Origin: Sandaracinaceae bacterium
Lineage (GTDB): Bacteria; Myxococcota_A; Polyangia; Polyangiales; JAFGIB01
Assembly (NCBI GenBank): GCA_017881055.1
Contig: JADGRF010000281.1
Location: forward strand, 1 to 49,967
DNA: 49,967 nucleotides
Reading direction: 5' to 3'
Every line of letters begins with the position of its first letter. Within the stretch, counting starts at the first letter, position 1. Shown here one piece after another: positions 42,515-49,967 of the stretch. Made by a program: the position numbers and the translations under genes. The notes beneath the pieces are model-generated. The model did no database searches, was not told where the DNA came from, and saw nothing but the letters and a program-made list of their open reading frames with translations.

Positions 42515-45500
42515 TCAGCCGGTACCCAAGCGCTCGAGGGCGCGGCCGGCTTCTTCGTCCTGCGGCGCGAGCGCATGGACCGCGATCCACAGCTCACGGG
42601 CCGAGGCACGGTTCTTCAGCTCGATCTCCCAGATCGATGCCATCTCGCGCATCAGGGGCAAGCGTTGGCTGACGTCGCTCACACGCTGCAGGCGCCGGTC
42701 CAAAGCATGCAGCAGCTCGCGGTACCGGCCGGCCTTCTTCAGGCAGGTCACGAGCTGCGTCGCAACGGCTTCGTTTTCCGGGTCGAGCTCGAGCGCGCGT
42801 TCGTAGGCTTGCGCAGCTTGATCCGCGCGCCCCAAGTGCTCGTCGAGCACGCGCGCACGCCGTAGCAAAAGGCGCTGCTTGTCCTGCTTGTCGGCGGCGC
42901 GATCAGCGATGCGGGCGAAGTGCGCATGCAACGCGTCGAGCCTGCCGAGGTGCAGGGTGGAAGCTTCCAGCGCATCGAGCAAGCTCTCCGAGAACGGAGC
43001 GTTCGACGTGCCCTGGCGCAGTGTATCGAAGCTCGCGGCTTCGTCGTGCAGCTCGTCACGCAGGAAGCGTGCGGCGCGGATGAACAGCGCGTCGTGGAAT
43101 TCAGCTGTCGCGTCGGCGGCAAGCTCCACGTGGGCTCGCACCAAGGCACGGCGTGCGTCTTCCTTGCCCAGAGCGGGTCGTGCCCGATCGAGCTCCGCTG
43201 CCAGCTCTTCGATCGCACGTGTCAGTTGGGGCGCTTGCTCGGTCAGCGCGAGCGCGCGGCGCAAGCAGGTATTCGCTTCTTCGCGATCGCCGAGGCCGAT
43301 GTCCGAAGTGCGTGCGGCTTCCAGCAACGAGCTGATCGCGCTCTCGGGCGTCTGTGCACGATCGGCGCGCTGCTCCTCGATCCAGAGCAGATCTGCGTGA
43401 TTGCCGAGTCTGCGCGTGAGCGCTTCGGCGTGCTCGAACACGTCTTCGCCTGCATTGCCGAGCTTGCAGGTTTGCATGAGCAGCTCGAGCGCGGTGTTCG
43501 GCTCGCGCGCATGCACTTCGAAGATGGTCGCAAGGCGGACCAGGAGCTCCCCTTGTTCGCGCGCCAGCGTCGCGTCGTTAACCAGCTTGCCGTAGATCTG
43601 GGAAAGACGCGGGAACGCTTGCAACTGGATGCCCAGGCGATCGACTTCGTCGAGCTGCGCTCGATCGCGGGTATCGAGCGCCAAGAGGCGCAAGCTCGCT
43701 TCGAACGCTTCGGCCGGCTCGTGCAGCCAGGTCTCGTGGATGCGCACGACGCGCCGCCAGCTCGCGCGCGCGTCGTCGCGGTCCAGCTCCTTTTGAGCGC
43801 GACGGATGTACACACCGGCGAGCTCGCGGCCGAGGCCCGCGCCTTTGCAAATCGCCTCTGCGAGCAGCTCGGCTTCGACGTCGCCCGCTTGCACCAACGG
43901 AGCGAGCCGGGTGAAAGCGCCTTTGGCATCCGCGAGGCCTTCTTGCGCGAGCTTCGCCGCGGACAACAGCGCTTCGTGACGCGCGGCCTTGGTGGTCTCG
44001 ATGCGGCAGAGCGCGTCGAGCACCGCGAGCAACTCCTCGGGGCGCTTCTGCCGCGTCAGCTGTGCACGCAGGCGCTTGTGTCCTTCGACGTTGCTTGGGT
44101 CGGCCTCGCAGTAGCGACGCAACGCCTCGGTCGCGAGGTCGGGATTGTCGAGCTCGCCTTCGTAGAGATCGGCGAGGCGCAGGGCGAGGCCGGGCCGCAC
44201 GCTGGCATCCTTGCTCAAGATCAGCTTGCGCTCGAGGCCCAGTGCGAGCGCGCTCGCGTTGCCGACGGACTCCGCCGTGGCGATCAGCTCCTCGATCGCG
44301 GGCAGGCAGCTTGGATCGAGCGTCGTCACGATCTGGCGCAACACGTCGACCGCATCGCTCGTACGGTCCAGCCGGTCGTTCAAGAGTAGGGCGCGAGCGA
44401 GCAGGAGATCACGCTTCTGCGAACGATCCTCGTGCGCGGCAGCCGAGCGCTGGAGCAGGTCTTCCAGGGTATCGACGTCGTCGAGGCGCTCGGCTGCGCC
44501 ACGCAGGTACTCGAGCGCATGCACATCCTCGCGCAGCGCGAGCACCTCACGATACGCTTCGGCGGCCGCTATCTCGTCGCCGACGGTATTCGCGAGGATC
44601 TCGGCACAACGCAGGTAGAGATCCGCCTTCTGTCCGGGATCTCGGCTCTCCTCCGCACGCTCGCGCAGCAGCTCGACCAGCTCGTCATATCGAGCCATGC
44701 GCTCGTACAGCTGCGTCAGCTCGTCGTGGCGCGCGCTCGCGAACGCCAGCTGGCGCAGCTGACGATCCGCTTCGAGGTTTCCGGCCTCTGCCATCGGCAG
44801 AAGGCGCGTCCAGGCCTCCGCGGGATCGTTGAGCGCGTCACGCAACAGACCCGCCGCCGTCAGCTGCGCTCGTTCCCGCTCCCCCGGATCCTGCGTGCGT
44901 GTCGCGATGGTGTCGAGACAGGCCACGAGCGCGGCGTTCCGGCCCGTCGCAGTCAAGAGCGTTCGCATGCGGCGCAGCGGCTCGAGATCCTCGGGCTCCG
45001 CGGCAGCCCAGACCTCGAGCGCGGAGATCGCCCGCTCGGGCGCCTGCAGCGGGCCTTCGCAGAGATCCGACAGGCGCGCCGCCAGCTCGGCACGTGCGCT
45101 CGGATGAGCCTCCGCCGCCATCAGCTGCGTCAGTCCTTCGGCGTGCGCGTCGTGATCGTCCGCTGCCTGCGCGGCGCTCACCAGCTCGTCGAGCCCGGGC
45201 TCGAACGTCGGGTCGAGTCGGACGACCTGACGCAACACCGCGATGGCGTCGGCCGGTCGCGAAAGGCGGAGATTGAGCAAGTGTGCGTGCTCGTAGAGGA
45301 GGTCACGCTGCTCGCGAGGGTCGGCTTCGATCGCGGCCAAGCGCGCGAGCACCGAGCTGAGCGTCTCGGCGTCGTCGTCCTGCAGGGCTCGCGCTTGCTT
45401 GTAGCGAAGCGCGACCGCGTTTTCTTCCAGCTCGAGCACGCGATCGTAGCTCCGCTGCGCCAGCGCTTCGTCGCCAAGTCGTTGGTCGGCCAGCTTGGCG

Positions 45501-48500
45501 AGGCGCAGGAGCCAGGTCGTGCGTCGCGCGCGATCCGCCGTCTGCTCTGCGCTGGTGTCGAGTAAGGTTGCGAGCGCGTCGTATCGCGCCGCGTCTTCCA
45601 GACGATCGAATAGCTCGTCCTGCTTGCCGGTTTCCGCCGCCCAGGCCTCTAGGAGCGTGTCCACCTGGGGGATCGCTGCCGGCGCCAGCGGCAGAAGACG
45701 CGCAAAGGCTCCGCTTGGATCGCGCAGGTGTTCGCGCACGACCGTGGCAGCTGCCACCTGTGCTTCGATGCGTGCAGGCTCGCTCGACTCCCGGTCACTC
45801 AGCGCGTCGAGTGTCGTGACCAGCTCGTGGAAGCGGCCCGCGCGCGCGTGGAGGGTGCGGATGCCGCGCAGTGGCTCGGGATCGCTCCCGTCAATTGCCA
45901 CCCAACGATCGAACGCATGGAGCGCGCGGCGCTCGTCGTGCAACGCGCCGTCGTACAGCGTCGCAAGCCGACGTAGGACCTCGATCTTGTCCTCGGCCGC
46001 GTGGAGCATGCCGAGTTTGCGCTCGAGCGCAGGCGCGAGCGTGGCGTGAGCTTGCTCCTTGCTGCAAGCCTCAATCAGCTCGTCGAGCGCGGGTTCGAAG
46101 CGGCCATCGATCGCCAGCGCTTCTTCCAGGATCGCGATTGCATCCTGCGCCCGGTCGAGGCGGGAGTGCAGCAGGCGCCCGCGCTCGAACAGCAAGTCAC
46201 GCTTGTCGTGATGGTTCTTCTCGATGCGCGCGAGTCGTTCGAGCGCGCGTTCGAGTCGCGCGGGATCGTCGTGGCGGACCGCCCAGGCCTGCACGAAGCG
46301 CAGCGCTTCGGCGTCGTCGGTCTTTTGCAGAAGCTCGTCGTACACGGAAAGGGCCGCGGCTTCGTCTTGTCGATGATCGATCAGCGCGCGCGCGAGCTTG
46401 CGCAAAAGGGCGGTCTTCTCGTCGGCGTCCGACTCGCCGTCGATCAGCTCGCGGAGCAACGCGAACAGCTCGTCGAAGCGGTCGCACGCTTCGCACAGCG
46501 CCGCGAGCTCGGCGACCCGTGATGCACGACGCGCGAGCTCGAGGATGCGCGGATCGAGCGGTCCCTCCGCGCTACGGACTTGGCTCGCCAGGCGCTCGAA
46601 CGCCCCCGCGTCGTCCTTCAGCTTGAAGAGGCACAGCTCTGCCGCCCGTAGCAGCGCATCCTGGCGTGCGTCGAGCGTGCTCTCGACACGCGCAAGCTCG
46701 TCGAGCACCGTCACGAGGTCTTTGTAGCGACGCTTGCGCTCGAAGAGGCTGGCGAGCCGCCTACGCGGCGCAGGATCGTCGGGCAGAGTGCTGCTCCACT
46801 CGCGCAGCGCGCGCAGCGTCTTGGCCTCGTCGGGCAGCTTCGTCTCGTAGAGGTCTGAAAGCTCGCGCGCGGCCGCAGCGCGTGCTTCGGGGGGTTCGGT
46901 GCTGCGCAGGCGTTGCTCGAGCACGCGCGCCAGGCCGCGATGGTCTGCCGCGGCGTCACACAGCGCGCGCACACGTTGCAGCAAGGCGTCGTCCGCCGGA
47001 GACAGCTCGATCGACACGCGGGCCAGGGTCTCGATTGCATCGAGCGGCCGGGCGAGCGTCTCGAGGCACGTCGCGCGCTCCAAGAGGCGCTCCCGACGCG
47101 ACTCGGGGGTGTCCTCGACCTCCGCCAAGCGTACGAGCAAGTCTGCGAGCGCGGTCGCATCGTTCTCTGCGCGAGCGCGCCTTTCCATGAACAGCAGGGC
47201 TTCGCGGTCTTCGCCCAGCTCCAGCACCTTCGTGAACGCTTCGGCCGCGCCAAGATCGTCGTTCAGGCGTTGCGACAAGAGGCGTCCGATGCGGCGCAGA
47301 ATGTCTGCTCGCGCCTTGGCGTTCTTTTCTGAGCCTGCACGTTCGCGCAACAGCGCGAGCAATTCGTTGTCTCGGCCCGCGCGCTCGTACAGGTTCGAGA
47401 GCGCCATCAGGATCTGTAGGTTCGCGGGGGCGAGCGCCAGCGCTTTGCGCAGCAGCTCGGCAGCGCGATCCTGGTCGAGCAGGTCGGCCTCTGCCACCGT
47501 TGCCATGCGCACGTGCAGATCCGCGGCTTGCGCCGGCGATGCATGCTGCGCCCTTCGCGAGAGCGTCGCGATCAGACGCTCGTGCGCGCCCGACACCTCG
47601 TCGATCTCTTCCATGCGATCGAGCGCCTGCGTGTCGTCCGGAATGATCTCGAGGATGCGCTCGTACGCTTGAAACGCAGACTCGCGGTCGCCGATCTTGT
47701 TTTCGAGTAAGCCCGCCAGCTGACGCAGCAGCGGCAGACGCTCGGGCTCACTCGCGGTCTGGTCGATGCGCTGCTTGAGCGACTGCCCGGCTTCGTCGAA
47801 ACGTTCGAGCGCGATCAGCTCTTCGGTCAACGACAGTCTCGCCGCGCGGTCCTCGGGATCGAGCTCGACGATTTCGCGGAGCACCTGCACGGCGGCGTTG
47901 CGATCACCGAGCTCGCGACGTTGCAGCTCACACAGGCGCCGGAGCGTGGTCACTTTCGCTGCGGGATCACGCTGCGTACGCGCGTCGTCCTCGAGCACGC
48001 GCGCCAGCTCGTCCCAACGTTGCGAGCGCTCGAGGAGTCGTCGCAGGCCGCGGACGACGTCTTCGTTGTCGGGCTCGAGCGCGGTCAGCTTCCGGTGTGC
48101 GTCGAGCGCAGCATCGATGTCCGAGACGCGTGTCTCGAACAGGTTGGCAGCTTCGCGCAGCCGTTGCTTTCGCGTCGGGATGGGCAGGTCTTCCGCGTCT
48201 GCGCTGCGCGCCAGCAGCTCTGCGCGCCGTGCGAAGCTGCGCTCGCGCCGGTAGTGCCGGTCGAGCAACGCGAATGCCTCCGCGTCGAGGGGGTCGAGCC
48301 AGGAGATGCGCTCGGCGAGCGCCACCATCTCCTCGATGCGCCCTTGTGCGACCAACCGAGCCAAGTCGCGATGCAGCGCCACCAGGTTGCTCGAGTCGAG
48401 ATCGATCGGGGTGGCGATCGCCTCTGGTTGCGGCTGCGCCCGCGGTGCCCGCGCGGTAACGGACGGTCGCGGTGGCTCCGACACGGCGTCGCGCGCTTGC

Positions 48501-49810
48501 TCGAGCAGAGCGGCAATCTCGCTCCGGTCCGTGATCTGTGTGACGAAGTCCGGGCTACCGTCGGGCGCACGCGCGGGTGCAGGCCGCGTCGTGAAGGAGC
48601 CCTGATTCGGTCGCGTCGTTTCGAGCTGTGCGTCCTGTGTGATCGGTGCGGCCTCGTCGCGCAGCTCGGCGAGCAGCTGCAACGCTGCGGGGATGCCACG
48701 CTCGGCTGCAGGCGTCACGCAGAAGATGGCGTCCTCGAGTTGCCCTTCGGCGGCGTAGGCGCGAGCCAGCAGCATGCGGCGGTCCTGCGCACCTGCGCCG
48801 TTCGGATTGTGCGTCAGGTAGGCAACCCAGTGCGGTGAGAGCACGCGCGTGGCCTCGGCGGCGGGCGTGCGGCGCTCCAGCTCGGCCAGCGCTTCGCTGT
48901 GCCACGGTGCGTGCGACAACGCAGAGATCAAGAAGGGTCTCGCCTCCTGGTCCGACAACGCCGCCGCGATCTCACAGAGCAGCGACGCGACGCGATCGAG
49001 GTCGGTTGCGCGCGTTCGTTCATCGAGTGTCTCGCTGCGTCGCACGAGCGCGCTCGCGAGCAAGTGAGCGAGCTCGACGTCGCTCGGCGCCAGCGCCTTG
49101 GCGCGATCGAACGCGGCTACGGCGCCGTCGGAGTCATCCAGCTCCAAGTACAAGCTGCCGAGCTCCCGCAGGAGCAGACCCTTGCGCGCGGGCTCGGACT
49201 CCGCCGCCGCTTCTTTTTCGTACAGCCCCACGGCTCCGCGACGGTCGCCCCGCGCCAAGAGCAGCAAGCGCGCTTCGTACACGGCGCGTAGCAAGCGCGG
49301 ATCGAGGTCGTACGCGCGTCGATAGTGCACGAGCGCTTCGTCGGGCCGATCGAAGTGTTTGCCCCACAGCTCGCCCAGGCGGTAGCAGAGCACAGCGAGA
49401 TCGCGCGGATCGGCGTTCTGTCGTTCCAGTGTCTCGAGTTGGCCCGTGACCAGCGCGGTCAGCTCAGGCAAGCGACCGCTGCGAGCGAGCAGCGCTTGCA
49501 GGCCCTCGGCGGCCTCCAGGTTCTGCGGATCGCGCTGCACGGCTCTGCGAAAGAACCCCTCGGCCCGACGTTCGTCGCCGAGCGAGTCCTCGAGCAGCCT
49601 CGCGACTTCCTGATAGGCACGACTGCCTTCCTGGTCGTCTTTGGTGAACGAGGCGAAGCCGGCGATCAGGTTGGCCAGGGACGCGACGTCTCCCTCTGCG
49701 CGGTAGTGCTCGCACAGCGCCCGATACGCTTCGCGATCGCCTGGGTTTTGCGCCAGCCGGTTCGCGAGCGCGTCGGCGACGTCACTCGGACGGTCGCTCC
49801 GCATTCCCAT
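42515..49810 (-). CDS. Giant TPR-repeat protein (2431 aa)
   Basis: The very long cytoplasmic protein has no signal peptide or TM segment. Nearly its full length is degenerate TPR-type helix pairs, recognisable by repeated patterns such as LGDRRxA-xxxYxRxLELxP-x-xxALxxLExL. Examples are DEALVHYRRAYDLDPRLLRA, GDRESAFQAYERILEIIPDD and ADQAAQAYERALELDPENEA. About residues 370-445 form a Pro/Arg-rich, low-complexity linker dividing the protein. It is probably a scaffold; large TPR proteins serve in motility and signalling in myxobacteria, but I cannot assign this one. The ATG at 49810 has AAGG two bases upstream; ATG 49804 has better spacing, and both give the same protein bar two residues. Confidence 0.85.
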   Translation of the reverse strand: MGMRSDRPSDVADALANRLAQNPGDREAYRALCEHYRAEGDVASLANLIAGFASFTKDDQEGSRAYQEVARLLEDSLGDERRAEGFFRRAVQRDPQNLEAAEGLQALLARSGRLPELTALVTGQLETLERQNADPRDLAVLCYRLGELWGKHFDRPDEALVHYRRAYDLDPRLLRAVYEARLLLLARGDRRGAVGLYEKEAAAESEPARKGLLLRELGSLYLELDDSDGAVAAFDRAKALAPSDVELAHLLASALVRRSETLDERTRATDLDRVASLLCEIAAALSDQEARPFLISALSHAPWHSEALAELERRTPAAEATRVLSPHWVAYLTHNPNGAGAQDRRMLLARAYAAEGQLEDAIFCVTPAAERGIPAALQLLAELRDEAAPITQDAQLETTRPNQGSFTTRPAPARAPDGSPDFVTQITDRSEIAALLEQARDAVSEPPRPSVTARAPRAQPQPEAIATPIDLDSSNLVALHRDLARLVAQGRIEEMVALAERISWLDPLDAEAFALLDRHYRRERSFARRAELLARSADAEDLPIPTRKQRLREAANLFETRVSDIDAALDAHRKLTALEPDNEDVVRGLRRLLERSQRWDELARVLEDDARTQRDPAAKVTTLRRLCELQRRELGDRNAAVQVLREIVELDPEDRAARLSLTEELIALERFDEAGQSLKQRIDQTASEPERLPLLRQLAGLLENKIGDRESAFQAYERILEIIPDDTQALDRMEEIDEVSGAHERLIATLSRRAQHASPAQAADLHVRMATVAEADLLDQDRAAELLRKALALAPANLQILMALSNLYERAGRDNELLALLRERAGSEKNAKARADILRRIGRLLSQRLNDDLGAAEAFTKVLELGEDREALLFMERRARAENDATALADLLVRLAEVEDTPESRRERLLERATCLETLARPLDAIETLARVSIELSPADDALLQRVRALCDAAADHRGLARVLEQRLRSTEPPEARAAAARELSDLYETKLPDEAKTLRALREWSSTLPDDPAPRRRLASLFERKRRYKDLVTVLDELARVESTLDARQDALLRAAELCLFKLKDDAGAFERLASQVRSAEGPLDPRILELARRASRVAELAALCEACDRFDELFALLRELIDGESDADEKTALLRKLARALIDHRQDEAAALSVYDELLQKTDDAEALRFVQAWAVRHDDPARLERALERLARIEKNHHDKRDLLFERGRLLHSRLDRAQDAIAILEEALAIDGRFEPALDELIEACSKEQAHATLAPALERKLGMLHAAEDKIEVLRRLATLYDGALHDERRALHAFDRWVAIDGSDPEPLRGIRTLHARAGRFHELVTTLDALSDRESSEPARIEAQVAAATVVREHLRDPSGAFARLLPLAPAAIPQVDTLLEAWAAETGKQDELFDRLEDAARYDALATLLDTSAEQTADRARRTTWLLRLAKLADQRLGDEALAQRSYDRVLELEENAVALRYKQARALQDDDAETLSSVLARLAAIEADPREQRDLLYEHAHLLNLRLSRPADAIAVLRQVVRLDPTFEPGLDELVSAAQAADDHDAHAEGLTQLMAAEAHPSARAELAARLSDLCEGPLQAPERAISALEVWAAAEPEDLEPLRRMRTLLTATGRNAALVACLDTIATRTQDPGERERAQLTAAGLLRDALNDPAEAWTRLLPMAEAGNLEADRQLRQLAFASARHDELTQLYERMARYDELVELLRERAEESRDPGQKADLYLRCAEILANTVGDEIAAAEAYREVLALREDVHALEYLRGAAERLDDVDTLEDLLQRSAAAHEDRSQKRDLLLARALLLNDRLDRTSDAVDVLRQIVTTLDPSCLPAIEELIATAESVGNASALALGLERKLILSKDASVRPGLALRLADLYEGELDNPDLATEALRRYCEADPSNVEGHKRLRAQLTRQKRPEELLAVLDALCRIETTKAARHEALLSAAKLAQEGLADAKGAFTRLAPLVQAGDVEAELLAEAICKGAGLGRELAGVYIRRAQKELDRDDARASWRRVVRIHETWLHEPAEAFEASLRLLALDTRDRAQLDEVDRLGIQLQAFPRLSQIYGKLVNDATLAREQGELLVRLATIFEVHAREPNTALELLMQTCKLGNAGEDVFEHAEALTRRLGNHADLLWIEEQRADRAQTPESAISSLLEAARTSDIGLGDREEANTCLRRALALTEQAPQLTRAIEELAAELDRARPALGKEDARRALVRAHVELAADATAEFHDALFIRAARFLRDELHDEAASFDTLRQGTSNAPFSESLLDALEASTLHLGRLDALHAHFARIADRAADKQDKQRLLLRRARVLDEHLGRADQAAQAYERALELDPENEAVATQLVTCLKKAGRYRELLHALDRRLQRVSDVSQRLPLMREMASIWEIELKNRASARELWIAVHALAPQDEEAGRALERLGTG

Positions 49811-49902
49811 GGCCTTCTATGGTGTTAGAGCGCCCCGAAATGATCAATCGCACTACGCACGCAGCCAGCGCTTTCCGCGCGCCCGAGCCCACTTAAAAGC
49901 AA

Positions 49903-49967
49903 ACCGCGGAGAGCCGTAGGCTGCTCCGCGGTCTGTAAAAAGCAGAGCCGTAGGCTGCTCCGCGGTC
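49903..49967. repeat. GC-rich palindromic element, copy C (two tandem units, continuing off the edge)
   Basis: A 24-bp sequence is repeated exactly at 49910-49933 and 49944-49967 (period 34). In the first unit ACCGCGGAG and CTCCGCGGT flank AGCC-GTA-GGCT, so the whole unit is a near-perfect hairpin. It shares its 22-bp core with sites at 19.2 and 31.6 kb. The 157 bases upstream of the TPR gene hold nothing else recognised. Confidence 0.8.

Overview
This is a high-GC bacterial chromosome segment, most likely from a Myxococcota (Polyangia-type) genome. The grounds are indirect: a Hanks-type kinase with a C-terminal PEGA-like tail, many Cys-rich lipoproteins with DAG-rich linkers and DxDGDG loops, an actinobacterial/myxobacterial-type single-chain acyl-CoA carboxylase, FecR/TPR and FHA-GGDEF proteins, and a giant TPR protein. 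No rRNA, tRNA, CRISPR array, phage or insertion sequence was recognised. All protein assignments are from reading motifs, without database searches.

Layout. 1-1.6 kb: purL (cut by the left edge) and purQ, translationally coupled. 1.7-7.1 kb: a C2-like lipoprotein, a small secreted protein, a frameshifted gene remnant, an epoxide-hydrolase-like alpha/beta hydrolase and a GT-C-like membrane protein. 7.1-10.8 kb: a signal-peptidase-I paralogue lacking both catalytic residues, the thiS-thiG-thiE operon, and alr. 10.8-15.3 kb: a solitary D12-class adenine methylase, an uncharacterised membrane coiled-coil protein, and a Ser/Thr kinase.

15.3-24 kb looks like a cell-surface glycolipid or polymer locus. 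It holds an LTA-synthase/sulfatase-like membrane enzyme, an outer-membrane barrel, and a compact module of a GT4 glycosyltransferase, two methyltransferases and a terpenoid-cyclase-fold protein. It also holds two paralogous hexapeptide acyltransferases facing tail to tail. 24.2-31.6 kb: an EAL-domain pseudogene, an O-methyltransferase, and a 1914-aa fused acyl-CoA carboxylase behind a structured leader. 31.6-36.3 kb: a metzincin lipoprotein, a gamma-glutamyltransferase lipoprotein and a Cys-rich lipoprotein.

36.4-41.4 kb: a sigma factor / FecR-TPR / lipoprotein operon, preceded by a barrel protein with a (Thr-Pro)n linker encoded by a hexanucleotide repeat, and a divergent lipoprotein. 41.4-49.8 kb: an FHA-GGDEF diguanylate cyclase downstream of a 2431-aa cytoplasmic TPR protein.

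Three intergenic sites (19.2, 31.6 and 49.9 kb) share a 22-bp GC-rich palindromic element. The strongest candidates for new biology are the 18.5-22.4 kb four-gene module, the catalytically stripped signal peptidase, the orphan methylase with its divergent membrane partner, and the dispersed palindrome family.
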